Below are positions 27,746 to 35,931 of a DNA stretch of 64,000 nt, piece after piece. Origin of the DNA: Demequina muriae (GTDB lineage Bacteria > Actinomycetota > Actinomycetes > Actinomycetales > Demequinaceae); NCBI RefSeq assembly GCF_030418295.1, contig NZ_JAUHQA010000001.1:310001-374000 (forward strand). Reading direction: 5' to 3'. The position numbers were made by a program, and so were the translations under genes. The notes under the pieces are model-generated. The model saw nothing but the letters and a program-made list of their open reading frames with translations, was not told the DNA's origin and did not search any database. Each line of letters opens with the position of its first letter. Position 1 is the stretch's first letter.

Positions 27746-27762
27746 CGAACTGTCAAGTGGCG

Positions 27763-28089
27763 CTAGCGCGGCCTCAGGTGGCGGATGTCGGGAATCGCGC
27801 CATCGTCGGTCGACAGCTCCTCGATGTTGACGTCCTTGAAGGTCACCACGCGCACGTTGCGCACCAGCCGCGCCGAGCGGTACACGTCCCACACCCACGC
27901 ATCGGTCATGGTCACCTCGAAGTAGACGTCGCCGCCAGACGCGCGCACCTGCAGGTCCACCTTGTTGCACAGGTAGAAGCGTCGCTCCGTCTCGACGACG
28001 TACTGGAACAGGCCCACCACATCGCGGTACTCGCGGTACAGCGCCAGCTCGGCGTCGGTTTCATAGTTCTCGAGGTCCTCGCTGCTCAC
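27763..28089 (-). CDS. DUF2469 domain-containing protein
   Basis: 108 residues, highly conserved in actinobacteria (Rv2901c-like) but of unknown function. The GTG at 28089 gives the family start SSEDLENYETDAELALYREY, then VGLFQYVVETERRFYLCN and a C-terminal IPDIRHLRP. It belongs with rnhB and lepB upstream; the island lies downstream of it, separating it from yraN. Earlier in-frame starts would add a non-conserved stretch. Confidence 0.93.
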   Translation of the reverse strand: MSSEDLENYETDAELALYREYRDVVGLFQYVVETERRFYLCNKVDLQVRASGGDVYFEVTMTDAWVWDVYRSARLVRNVRVVTFKDVNIEELSTDDGAIPDIRHLRPR

Positions 28090-28158
28090 CGGACCATCAT
28101 GGACACAGACGGCCGATGCGCGCATCCGGCGCGCCGGGACCATCCCCGGCGACTGCGG

Positions 28159-28836
28159 TCAGGAGGGCAGCTTCCAGCTGCGGCGATGCAGCGGCGTGGG
28201 CCCGAGAGCGCGGATCGCGTCGAGGTGGCTCGCGGCGCCGTATCCCTTGTTGCCGTCCCAGCCGTACTCGGGGTGGTCACGGTGAGCCGCGGTCATGATC
28301 GCGTCGCGCTCCACCTTCGCGATCACGGACCCGGCAGCGATCGATGCGCACAGACCGTCTCCCTTGATCACCATCGTGACGGGCGGGACCGGCACACCGG
28401 CCGATGCGCGTGGGGGCTGGTCGAACAGGGTCACGGGCGGCGGGGTGAGCCAGTCGTGCTTGCCGTCGAGGAGCACCGCGTCGACGGTCACGCCGGCATC
28501 GGCAATCGTGCCGAGCGCGCGCATGCCCGCGAGCCGGAGCGCCGCGATGATGCCGTGCTCGTCGATCTCCGCGGGGCTGGCGTGGCCCACGGCCCGCGCC
28601 AGCCCGAAGCCGGCCCCCGCGAAGGTGGCGAGCGCATCGGCCATCGCCAGACGCTTGGGGAGGGACAGCTCCTTGGAGTCCGCGAGGCCGTCTGGCCAGG
28701 CGTCGCACCGCTCGACGGCGCAGACACCCACGGAGACGGGGCCGGCCAGCGCTCCCCTGCCCACCTCATCGATCCCGGCCACCACGGTGGCGCCGGCGTC
28801 CCACAGGGACGCCTCACGTGCCAGCGAGACCGGCAT
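28159..28836 (-). CDS. rnhB: Ribonuclease HII
   Basis: 225 residues. It removes ribonucleotides from DNA. Catalytic acidic residues are visible in GIDEVGRGALAG (Asp and Glu near residues 22-23), in AVLLDGKHDW and in IIAKVERDAIM. The C-terminal KGYGAASHLDAI is conserved. Its start shares a base with the lepB stop (TGATG). Confidence 0.95.
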   Translation of the reverse strand: MPVSLAREASLWDAGATVVAGIDEVGRGALAGPVSVGVCAVERCDAWPDGLADSKELSLPKRLAMADALATFAGAGFGLARAVGHASPAEIDEHGIIAALRLAGMRALGTIADAGVTVDAVLLDGKHDWLTPPPVTLFDQPPRASAGVPVPPVTMVIKGDGLCASIAAGSVIAKVERDAIMTAAHRDHPEYGWDGNKGYGAASHLDAIRALGPTPLHRRSWKLPS

Positions 28837-29462
28837 CAGTCCTCGACGGCGTCCGGGTTCTCGTACGGGTTGCCGAGCGTCTGCCACTGCTGGAGCGGCC
28901 ACACCGTCACGAAGGCGGTGCCCACGATCGAGCTGATCGGCACGGAGCCGCCACCGGGATTGCCCTGGTGAGCACGCGAGTCGGCTGAGTGTGGGCGGTT
29001 GTCGCCCATCACCCACACATAGTTCGCGGGCACGGTGGTGGTGAAGTCGGTCTCGGAGGGAACGATGCCGTCGACGAGGTAGTCCTCGTGCAGCGGTTCG
29101 CCGTCCACGAGCAGACGTCCGTCCGCGTCGCAGCACTCGATGGTCTCGCCGGGCAGTCCCACCACGCGCTTGACGAGGTGCTCGCCCGCATCTTCGGGAA
29201 GCAGTCCGGTGAACGTCAGCACGGTCTTGCCTGCCGCCTCGAGGGGCGTGTCATCCGAGTTGTCGACGGGCTCGAGCCAGCCACCGGGATCCTTGAAGAC
29301 CACGATGTCTCCGCGGCGCAGGTCCAGCACGCCCGGACGCCACTTGGTCACGAGAATGCGGTCGTTCAACTGAAGCGTGGGCTCCATGGATCCCGAGGGA
29401 ATCCAGAACGACTGGAAGAAGAAGGTCTTGAGCACCAGCGACAGCACGAGAGCGCTGACCAC
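28836..29462 (-). CDS. lepB: Signal peptidase I
   Basis: At least 208 residues. It cleaves signal peptides at the outer face of the membrane. The catalytic Ser is in PSGSMEPTL, the Lys in GEHLVKRVVGLPG, and box E is GDNRPHSADSR. The GTG at 29462 falls inside the expected membrane helix and gives no positive N-terminus. The frame is open back to an ATC at 29552 that would add 30 residues starting with the expected polar segment (SDTDGAPAVG, then RRLWGWGKELL). No ATG, GTG or TTG exists between, so a non-standard start is possible. It lies just after rplS. Confidence 0.9.
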   Translation of the reverse strand: MVSALVLSLVLKTFFFQSFWIPSGSMEPTLQLNDRILVTKWRPGVLDLRRGDIVVFKDPGGWLEPVDNSDDTPLEAAGKTVLTFTGLLPEDAGEHLVKRVVGLPGETIECCDADGRLLVDGEPLHEDYLVDGIVPSETDFTTTVPANYVWVMGDNRPHSADSRAHQGNPGGGSVPISSIVGTAFVTVWPLQQWQTLGNPYENPDAVED

Positions 29463-29553
29463 GATGATGAGGAGCTCTTTGCCCCACCCCCACAGACGAC
29501 GACCGGCGGAGGGCTGCTGCCCTACCGCCGGTGCGCCGTCAGTGTCGCTGATG

Positions 29554-29901
29554 TCAGTTCTCGCGCTTCTCGCGAATGCGCGCAGCCTTGCCGCGGCGGT
29601 CGCGCAGGTAGTACAGCTTCGCGCGGCGGACGTCGCCGCGGCTCACGAGCTCGATGTGGTCGATCGTGGGGGTGTGCACCGGGTAGGTGCGCTCCACGCC
29701 CACGCCGAACGACACCTTGCGGACCGTGAAGGTCTCGCCGATGCCCTGGCCCTGGCGGCCGATGACGGCGCCCTGGAAGATCTGAATACGCGAGCGGGTG
29801 CCCTCGACGACCTTCACGTGCACCTTGACGGTGTCACCGGGACGGAAGTCCGGCACGTCGTCGCGGAGCTGGCCCGCGGTGATGTGGTCAAGCTTCTGCA
29901 T
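29554..29901 (-). CDS. rplS: 50S ribosomal protein L19
   Basis: 115 residues, normal length. L19 lies at the subunit interface. The family motifs [25 protein letters not shown] and the C-terminal [17 protein letters not shown] are complete. It has its own leader and a probable extended -10 promoter, separating it from trmD. The ribosome binding site GAGGAGA is 6 nt before the ATG. Confidence 0.98.
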   Translation of the reverse strand: MQKLDHITAGQLRDDVPDFRPGDTVKVHVKVVEGTRSRIQIFQGAVIGRQGQGIGETFTVRKVSFGVGVERTYPVHTPTIDHIELVSRGDVRRAKLYYLRDRRGKAARIREKREN

Positions 29902-29922
29902 GAGATTCTTCTCCTCGCGCAC

Positions 29923-30041
29923 GCCACAGGTCCTGCACGGTATCTGCCTTGCGGCATCTGATGGTTGCTGTGCGCAGCGGATTTCGCTCGACCCCCTGTG
30001 GCAGGCAAGAGCGCCGCACGCACCGAGGAGCAATTATGCCA
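29923..30041 (-). promoter_or_regulatory. rplS promoter and structured leader
   Basis: A TGGCATAAT extended -10 element occupies 30033-30041 on the minus strand. In the transcript from about 30026, GCCACAGG (30002-29995) can pair with CCTGTGGC (29930-29923), closing an approximately 80-nt loop just before the ribosome binding site. A third copy of the octamer overlaps the -10 (30038-30045). The arrangement suggests a regulatory leader, perhaps bound by L19; no experimental homologue is known to me. Confidence 0.5.
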
Positions 30042-30069
30042 CAGGCGCCGCCCGTGCGCGGCGCGATTC

Positions 30070-30756
30070 CTACCCGAGCAGGTCGGGGCGTCGTTCACGC
30101 GTGCGCGCGAGCTGCTGATCGTGTCGCCACTGCGCGATCTTCGCGTGGTGACCGCTCAACAGCACCTCAGGGACGTCGAGACCGCGCCACGAGGCGGGAC
30201 GGGTGTAACTGGGGTACTCGAGCAGGCCATCGGAGTGGCTCTCCTCGACGATCGACTGCGCGTTGCCCATGAAGCCGGGGATGAGCCGCGTGATCGCCTC
30301 GATCATCGCGAAGGCCGCGACCTCTCCCCCATTGAGCACGTAGTCGCCGAGCGACACCTCGCTCACGCTGAAGCCCGCCTTGGCGTAGTGCTGGGCGACG
30401 CGCGCGTCGATGCCCTCGTACCGCCCGCAGGCGAACACCAGCTGACTCTCGGTGGCGAGCTCCGCGGCCTGTCCTTGCGTGAACCGTGTGCCGGCCGGGC
30501 TGGGGATCACGAGGTGGGCGCCGGGCTGCAGGACGTCGTCGAGCGCCGCACCCCACACATCGGCCTTCATGACCATGCCGGCGCCGCCGCCGAAGGGCGC
30601 GTCGTCCACGGTCCCGTGGACGTCGTGGGTCCAGTCCCGCAGGTCGTGCACGTGGGTGTCGACCAGCGCGGCCTGGCGGGCCTTGCCCAGCAGCGACACG
30701 TCGAGCACCTGGAAGAACTCGGGGAAGATCGTCAGGACGTCGATCCGCACGGTCAA
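30070..30756 (-). CDS. trmD: tRNA (guanine-37-N1)-methyltransferase
   Basis: 228 residues. It methylates G37 of tRNAs to prevent frameshifting. The SPOUT knot region shows [12 protein letters not shown] and [15 protein letters not shown]; the substrate loop has FGGGAGMVM. The TTG at 30756 overlaps the rimM stop as TTGA; a GTG at 30750 is the alternative start. It is in the conserved rpsP-khpA-rimM-trmD-rplS order. Confidence 0.95.
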   Translation of the reverse strand: MTVRIDVLTIFPEFFQVLDVSLLGKARQAALVDTHVHDLRDWTHDVHGTVDDAPFGGGAGMVMKADVWGAALDDVLQPGAHLVIPSPAGTRFTQGQAAELATESQLVFACGRYEGIDARVAQHYAKAGFSVSEVSLGDYVLNGGEVAAFAMIEAITRLIPGFMGNAQSIVEESHSDGLLEYPSYTRPASWRGLDVPEVLLSGHHAKIAQWRHDQQLARTRERRPDLLG

Positions 30757-31292
30757 CTCGCCCCGTGGGTCTCGCCGGTGGCCTCAGGCGTCTCACCCGA
30801 GAGCAGCCCGTACGGAGGCGTGAGCGTCACGGTGCCGGCGTCGATGTCGACCTCGGGCACGAACTCCTCGACGAATGGCACCATCGCGCGGTGGCCGTCG
30901 GGCTGCTTGATGACCAGCAGATCCTGGGCGGGCATCGACAGCAGGTCCACAACCTCGCCGAGCTTCTCGCCGTCGGGGCGCACCGCCGCCAGACCGACCA
31001 GCTCGTGGACGAACCACGCGTCGTCCTCGTCGGACTCCTCTGCGTCGATGACGAGCTCGACGCCGCGCACGGCGTCGGCTCCCTCGCGCGTGGTGACCTC
31101 ATCGAAGCGGACGTACCAGCGACCGGACTGCGTGCGCACGGACTCGATGGTGAGCGGTCCTGCGGCGGCGGGCTCCGTCTCAAGCGCCTCGCCCGGCACC
31201 AGCCGCTCCTCGGGGATGTCCGTGTGCAGCTCGACGCTGACCTCGCCTTTCAGTCCGTGGGCACGGCCGATGCGCGCGACAGTCAGTTTCAT
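30753..31292 (-). CDS. rimM: 16S rRNA processing protein RimM
   Basis: 179 residues. A chaperone for 30S head assembly that binds S19. The N-terminal domain starts with [16 protein letters not shown]; the PRC-barrel domain (about residues 85-165) contains the [16 protein letters not shown] and [13 protein letters not shown] motifs. The ATG at 31292 gives the canonical start. A 15-bp hairpin separates it from khpA, so it may have its own promoter. Confidence 0.95.
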   Translation of the reverse strand: MKLTVARIGRAHGLKGEVSVELHTDIPEERLVPGEALETEPAAAGPLTIESVRTQSGRWYVRFDEVTTREGADAVRGVELVIDAEESDEDDAWFVHELVGLAAVRPDGEKLGEVVDLLSMPAQDLLVIKQPDGHRAMVPFVEEFVPEVDIDAGTVTLTPPYGLLSGETPEATGETHGAS

Positions 31293-31439
31293 GGCACCCA
31301 GGGTACGGCGCGGTCGACCGCAGGGAGTGCACGGGCGTCTCGGCTGTGCGTCCGTGCAGGACCTGCATCGGGGGCTTCCGGACTGACGAGCCAGCACATC
31401 GTCAGTGCACAGACTGCACAGCGCGGAGCAGGCACGCGA

Positions 31440-31491
31440 AAGGGCCCCTGCCGCACGGCTTGGATTCAAGCGGTGCGCGGCAGGGGCCCTT
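31440..31491 (-). terminator. Strong 15-bp hairpin between khpA and rimM
   Basis: AAGGGCCCCTGCCGC (31440-31454) and GCGGCAGGGGCCCTT (31477-31491) are perfectly complementary. The loop contains a nested stem GCTTG/CAAGC. It starts 16 bp after the khpA stop. No long T-tract follows; it probably ends or attenuates the rpsP-khpA transcript. Confidence 0.8.
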
Positions 31492-31506
31492 GTCGCGTGC
31501 GTGGCG

Positions 31507-31737
31507 TCAGTCGACGTCGACGATGTTGACGCGGACGTCATCACGCGCGATGGCGTCGATGACCGTACGGATCGCCGTCGCGGTGCGGCCACGACGGCCG
31601 ATCACGCGAGGAAGGTCCTCCGGGTTGACGACGACGTTCAGCGTGGTGCCGCGGCGACCATCGCGCTCCGTCACGGTGACATCATCCGGGTTGCGGACGA
31701 TGCTCTTGATCAGGAACTCCAGCGCGTCGACGACCAT
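31507..31737 (-). CDS. khpA: KH-domain RNA-binding protein
   Basis: 76 residues. A single KH domain of the KhpA/YlqC family with the GxxG loop as IGRRGRTATAIR. KhpA partners with KhpB in other bacteria and affects cell division and RNA stability. It lies 2 bp after rpsP, as in other actinobacteria. Confidence 0.92.
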   Translation of the reverse strand: MVVDALEFLIKSIVRNPDDVTVTERDGRRGTTLNVVVNPEDLPRVIGRRGRTATAIRTVIDAIARDDVRVNIVDVD

Positions 31738-31739
31738 CG

Positions 31740-32294
31740 CTACTTGTCCTCGGAAGCGGGCTCCGGCTCAGCCGGCCCAGTGGCCTCGTCGGACGCGGGC
31801 GCTGCAGCGGCAGCATCCTCGGCAGGCGCGGCATCGGCGACGGCAGCCTTCTCGGCCTCAGCCTTCGCCGCCTCATCGGCCTCAGCCTTGGCGGCCGCAT
31901 CGGCCTCCTGCTTGGCCTTCTCGTCGGCAGCGGCCTTCTCGGCCTTCAGCTTCTCAGCGGCGTCGGAGTTGGCCTGGATCTGGTCAGCGGGCGACAGCTT
32001 GCCTGCGGCCACCTCGACCGTGCTCTTCGAGTCCTTGTCGCCCTTGAACGTGCCCCAGTCGCCAGTGAGCGTCAGCAGCTTGCGGACCTGGTCGGAGGGC
32101 TGGGCGCCCACGCCGAGCCAGTACAGCGCACGCTCGGAGTCGATCTCGATGACCGAGGGGTTCGCGAGGGGGTGGTAGATGCCGATCTCCTCGATCGCGC
32201 GACCGTCGCGCTTGGCGCGGCTGTCGATCACGACGACACGGTAGAACGGGGCCTTCTTCTTGCCAAAGCGCTTGAGGCGAATCTTTGCAGCCAT
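31740..32294 (-). CDS. rpsP: 30S ribosomal protein S16 with Ala/Glu/Lys-rich tail
   Basis: 184 residues; standard S16 is about 80-90. Residues 1-80 are the S16 fold ([19 protein letters not shown], then [10 protein letters not shown]). Residues from about 95 form a low-complexity tail rich in Ala, Glu, Asp and Lys, with helix-forming blocks. Long S16 tails exist in other actinobacteria; this one is among the longer. An AAGGAG site lies 8 nt before the ATG and a promoter is visible at 32415-32444. Confidence 0.95.
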   Translation of the reverse strand: MAAKIRLKRFGKKKAPFYRVVVIDSRAKRDGRAIEEIGIYHPLANPSVIEIDSERALYWLGVGAQPSDQVRKLLTLTGDWGTFKGDKDSKSTVEVAAGKLSPADQIQANSDAAEKLKAEKAAADEKAKQEADAAAKAEADEAAKAEAEKAAVADAAPAEDAAAAAPASDEATGPAEPEPASEDK

Positions 32295-32414
32295 GATGGC
32301 TTCTCCTTGTGTATTCGGTGTGAGCCGGCGCACGCCACCCGGGGAAAGGTGGGCAGCGGTTGCTGGCAAGACGAATAGCCGTGGCGGGTAGAGGGCCGCT
32401 ACGACCAGCCCCCT

Positions 32415-32444
32415 ATTGTGCCAGATCCGTCACCTCGCGAGCAA
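32415..32444 (-). promoter_or_regulatory. Promoter of the rpsP operon
   Basis: On the minus strand, TTGCTC (-35, 32444-32439) and CACAAT (-10, 32420-32415) are separated by 18 bp. Transcription would start near 32408, giving a leader of about 110 nt before rpsP. It lies 10 bp past the lipoprotein stop. Confidence 0.6.
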
Positions 32445-32453
32445 CGGCGCGCG

Positions 32454-33131
32454 TCAGCCGGCGGCGATGCCTGCGATGTACGGCTGCACGACCGCGGTGA
32501 CGACGCCGTCCTCGAGCCGCAGCCACACCCCGCGGTTGTCCCCCGTGCCTGGGGCGTTCGTCGCCTGCGGGAAGCCCGCTGCGGTGATCGGCTCCCACTG
32601 GGTGGACGCCAGGAACGCCTCCGCGCCCGCGGCGATCCGCAGCGTGCGCTCGTGCACCACATCGTTGTTGACGACGTGATTCGCCAGCACGCCGCGCTCG
32701 TCCTCGTCGGTCTCGGTCGCGGCATACGCCTCGAACTGCTCCGTGCCGGGACCGTAGACGCATGCGACGTCCACGGTGACGCGGAACTCGTCGTAGTCGA
32801 CGACGAACGCGTACCAGTCGCCGTCGGGCAGGGTCTCCGCCTCTTCGTCCGCGCAGCCTGCCCCGAGGGCGCCGTCGTCGCCCGGCTCTCCGGACATCGC
32901 CACGAGGTGATGAAGGCCCTCGGACACCAGAGTCGACGCGGAATCGGCGGTGTCGCTCGCGTCGCTTCCGCCCTCGATTGCGTCGATCGCTGACGAGTCC
33001 GCCGCGGTCGAGACGTCCGTCTGCAGCTCCGCTTGCGCAGGCGCGCTGTCATATGCCGCGGGCTCGCATGCTGCGAGCACCAACGCGCCAGCGAGCACCA
33101 ATGCCCGCCGGGGATTGTTCATCGTTGCCAT
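32454..33131 (-). CDS. Putative secreted lipoprotein
   Basis: 225 residues; not recognised. The signal peptide ends in a lipobox LVLAAC (Cys22). An acidic, Ser/Ala-rich linker to about residue 70 follows, then a folded domain with two Cys (GAGCADEE and DVACVYG) and a C-terminal beta-rich part (GVWLRLEDGVVTAVVQPY). It follows apbE by 60 bp on the same strand and may belong to that module, but nothing in its sequence shows flavin binding. Confidence 0.7.
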   Translation of the reverse strand: MATMNNPRRALVLAGALVLAACEPAAYDSAPAQAELQTDVSTAADSSAIDAIEGGSDASDTADSASTLVSEGLHHLVAMSGEPGDDGALGAGCADEEAETLPDGDWYAFVVDYDEFRVTVDVACVYGPGTEQFEAYAATETDEDERGVLANHVVNNDVVHERTLRIAAGAEAFLASTQWEPITAAGFPQATNAPGTGDNRGVWLRLEDGVVTAVVQPYIAGIAAG

Positions 33132-33191
33132 CGATTTCCCCTCGGCTCAGCCGTGTGCCCGTCAATCTAGCGCAAGATTGAGAATGCCGCA

Positions 33192-33977
33192 TCACGCCCG
33201 TGCGCGCTCCCAACCGGGGCTCGACTGCGCGTGCACCTTGCCCTCGAGGGTGCGCAGCGCCATCACATCGATACCGTTATCGACGGCGAGCTTCAGCGTC
33301 CGCTTCCCTCCGGCGACGATCGCGGTCGCCCAGGCGTCGCACGCGACCAGGTCGCTCCCCCGCACGCTGACCTGCGTGTAGTGCGTCGCGGCTGACCCCG
33401 TCCGCGGGTCCCAGATGTGGCCCGGTCGGTGCGCGTCGCCGGACGTGGCGAGGGCCGATGCGCGGGCATCGAGCACGGTCGTGCTCACCATCGGCGCCGA
33501 GGACAACGCTGCAGCGTCGCCGCGAGGGTCCGCGATCCCGACGCGCCAGCCGCCGTCGGCCGGCCCACGGCCGTGAACGACGACGTCGCCCGCACATCCC
33601 CACAGCCACCCGGATGCTCCGAGCAGTCCGAGCCGCCACCGCACCCGCTCCATCGCCCAGGACTTGACGATGCCGGTGGGGTCGATCGCGCCGGAGGGAC
33701 TGCGCGCGTCGAAAGCCCCCGAGGTCTCGTCGCGGAAGCGCTCGCACAGGTCGAGCACCTCGGCCACGGCAGGAGGCGCATCACCCACTCCGCAGTCTCC
33801 CCGCGACAGGCGCGAGATCCACGAGTCCTCACGATACGGAGAGAACACGTCGTCGACCCACCTCAGGTCGGACTCGACGTGGCTCATCACCGCGTCGAGC
33901 GACTCGGGAGCGACGTCCCCCTCCGCCTCCAGGCGAAAGTCCATGGTCATCGCGGTGACCGTGCGGGAGGCCGCCAT
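33192..33977 (-). CDS. apbE: FAD:protein FMN transferase (ApbE family)
   Basis: 261 residues. It attaches FMN covalently to a Thr or Ser of partner proteins. The conserved blocks are present: SPYREDSWISRLSRG, IDPTGIVKSWAMERV, the glycine motif here as WGCAGDVVVHG, and HIWDPRTG. There is no clear signal peptide, so it is probably cytoplasmic, unlike many lipoprotein ApbEs. It is 3 bp after the gene for the FMN-binding protein, its obvious substrate. Confidence 0.92.
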   Translation of the reverse strand: MAASRTVTAMTMDFRLEAEGDVAPESLDAVMSHVESDLRWVDDVFSPYREDSWISRLSRGDCGVGDAPPAVAEVLDLCERFRDETSGAFDARSPSGAIDPTGIVKSWAMERVRWRLGLLGASGWLWGCAGDVVVHGRGPADGGWRVGIADPRGDAAALSSAPMVSTTVLDARASALATSGDAHRPGHIWDPRTGSAATHYTQVSVRGSDLVACDAWATAIVAGGKRTLKLAVDNGIDVMALRTLEGKVHAQSSPGWERARA

Positions 33978-33980
33978 GCC

Positions 33981-34457
33981 CTACAGCCCTGCGTCGTCGA
34001 ACGCCGCCTGCGCGGACTCGACCATCGCGGGCGACGTGTAGCTGGCGCCAGACACGTACTCGACGTCGGCGCTCTGCGCCTCGAGGAAGCGCTCCTCCAG
34101 CACCGGCAACGCCATCCCATTGACGCGCCGCGACTCAGCGGCCTCCGTCCCCGCCACGGGGAACTCGACGTCAACGACCTCGCCGTCGACCACGTGCAGC
34201 CGCACCTGGTAGTCGCCGCGGATGTTGGTGACGACCGGTCCGTCGATGGTCTGCTCGGCGCTGTCGCCCGTCGCATCGTCGTCGGGCGCGGCGTCGTTGT
34301 CAGGCGCGTCCTCGGTCGGCGCGGCCGCAGGCTCCTCCCCGGTCGAAGGCTCCTCCCCTGGCGACAGCTCCTCCAGCGGGCTCGGCGCCGCGGCCCACCC
34401 CGCCGTCAGGATGACTGCCGACGCTCCGCCGACCATCACCGCTCGCGATGTCCTCAT
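33981..34457 (-). CDS. Exported FMN-binding-domain protein
   Basis: 158 residues. An N-terminal hydrophobic segment (residues 8-24) serves as signal or anchor. An acidic Pro/Ala/Glu linker follows to about residue 70, then an FMN_bind domain. The flavinylation motif is SGASYT with the acceptor Thr141. It lies between the ferric-reductase-like gene (4 bp upstream) and apbE (3 bp downstream), so one transcript makes the membrane reductase, the flavoprotein and the modifying enzyme. Confidence 0.88.
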   Translation of the reverse strand: MRTSRAVMVGGASAVILTAGWAAAPSPLEELSPGEEPSTGEEPAAAPTEDAPDNDAAPDDDATGDSAEQTIDGPVVTNIRGDYQVRLHVVDGEVVDVEFPVAGTEAAESRRVNGMALPVLEERFLEAQSADVEYVSGASYTSPAMVESAQAAFDDAGL

Positions 34458-34461
34458 CCCG

Positions 34462-35817
34462 TCACCACCCGAACTCTTCGCGATGCACGGCGTGGGGCGG
34501 AATGCCCGCCGCCTTCGCATCGGCCTCGACCTGCAGCGCCCACGGACGCGGCCCGCAGATGTACACATCGGTATCGCCCGTCCGCTCGACGAGATCGCCG
34601 AGCACGCCGGGCCGCTCGCGCGTCCCCCACGTGTCCCCGCGCGGTCCCAGCATCAGCTCGAGCCGCGCCCCCCGGTCAGCAGCGAGCGCCTCGATCTCCT
34701 CCAGGAGCGGCGCCTCGTCGCGCGAGCGCGCCCGAATCACCACGGTGACGTCGTCCCCTGGCTCCGCCTCCTCGAGCATGGCTCGCACGGGTGTGACGCC
34801 GATGCCTGCTGCGACCAGCAGCAGCGCGTCGCCGGTCCTGGTCGCATGCGTGAACACCCCGAGCGGACCCTCGGCGAGCACGCGGGTGCCGGGCTCGAGA
34901 GCGCGCACCCGTGCCGAACCATCGCCCGAGGCCTTCACCGTGATGCGCAGGCGGTCGCGAGGGGCGGCCGAGAGCGAGTACGGGTGCGACTGCGTGCGCA
35001 GCCCCGGCGCGAGGAACCGCCACAGGAAGAACTGGCCGGCGCTGGCGCGCAGGCGCTCGAGCTCCCGACCCGTGAGAGTGACCGTGGTGGAACCGTCCGG
35101 GCGGGACTCCACCGTCTCCACCGTCAGCCCATGCCGCCGCATCAGCACGAGCGGCCGGATCAGCCTGAATGCCACGAACGAGCCGATCGACGCGGTCCAC
35201 AGGGTCGCCCAGAACCACCACGCGAGGCCTCCCGAGCGGAAGGTGGAGCCCTCGAGGAACTGGTGCGGCACCGCGAATGCGACCCCGAGATACACCAGCA
35301 TGTGCACCGCGTGCCAGCGCTCATACGGAACCCGCAGCCGCACCGCCGCGACGGACGTCACGAGCACCACGAAGAAGGCGGCCGCGGCGATCTGCGCGAA
35401 CAGCATGAACCATCCGTAGTCCCGCCACGCCAGCGACTGCTCCACGAAGGAGCGCCCGTCGTAGATGCCCGACATGCCGGTCATCAGCGCCAGGTGCACG
35501 AACAGCAGGATGATGGCGACAGGGCCGATGCGGGTGTGCCGGGCGATTGCGCGGTCGTGGCCGATGGCGCGCTCCACCCATGGCGCACGGGAGGCGAGCA
35601 GCACCTGCGTCATCATCAGCACCGCGGCGATGATCCCGAGCGCACGCCCCAGGGTGTAGAACCAGTCCGTGGTGGACTCGGCCAGCAGCCCGCCCGAGGC
35701 GATCATGAGCGCGATGCCGCACGCGCTTGCGAGCCACATCGCCGCCTCGAGGCCGTCGACCCACCACCCTCGGCGCTCGGCGGCCCGGGCGCGCATGCCC
35801 GTCGTCGTTGCTGTCAC
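34462..35817 (-). CDS. Membrane ferric-reductase-like flavoprotein oxidoreductase
   Basis: 451 residues. The N-terminal ferric-reductase-like membrane domain has about six helices (residues 20-225), with paired histidines in IGHDRAIARHTRIGP, FVHLALM and RWHAVHM that can bind heme. The C-terminal ferredoxin-NADP reductase-like domain carries the FAD motif THPYSLS-like QSHPYSLSAAP, the nucleotide-binding GIGVTPVRAML and the end YICGPRPW. It would pass electrons from NAD(P)H across the membrane to the FMN-protein. No 2Fe-2S domain is present. The final acceptor is unknown. Confidence 0.88.
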   Translation of the reverse strand: MTATTTGMRARAAERRGWWVDGLEAAMWLASACGIALMIASGGLLAESTTDWFYTLGRALGIIAAVLMMTQVLLASRAPWVERAIGHDRAIARHTRIGPVAIILLFVHLALMTGMSGIYDGRSFVEQSLAWRDYGWFMLFAQIAAAAFFVVLVTSVAAVRLRVPYERWHAVHMLVYLGVAFAVPHQFLEGSTFRSGGLAWWFWATLWTASIGSFVAFRLIRPLVLMRRHGLTVETVESRPDGSTTVTLTGRELERLRASAGQFFLWRFLAPGLRTQSHPYSLSAAPRDRLRITVKASGDGSARVRALEPGTRVLAEGPLGVFTHATRTGDALLLVAAGIGVTPVRAMLEEAEPGDDVTVVIRARSRDEAPLLEEIEALAADRGARLELMLGPRGDTWGTRERPGVLGDLVERTGDTDVYICGPRPWALQVEADAKAAGIPPHAVHREEFGW

Positions 35818-35931
35818 GTCTCTCCCCTGGTGTGCGCGTGCGGAACGCGGTCAGTATCCCCCGGGCGACCCTCGGTTGTCAGCGCCCGTCCGCGAATTCT
35901 CAGGAGACCATCAGCATTCGCCCGGGCGCGA

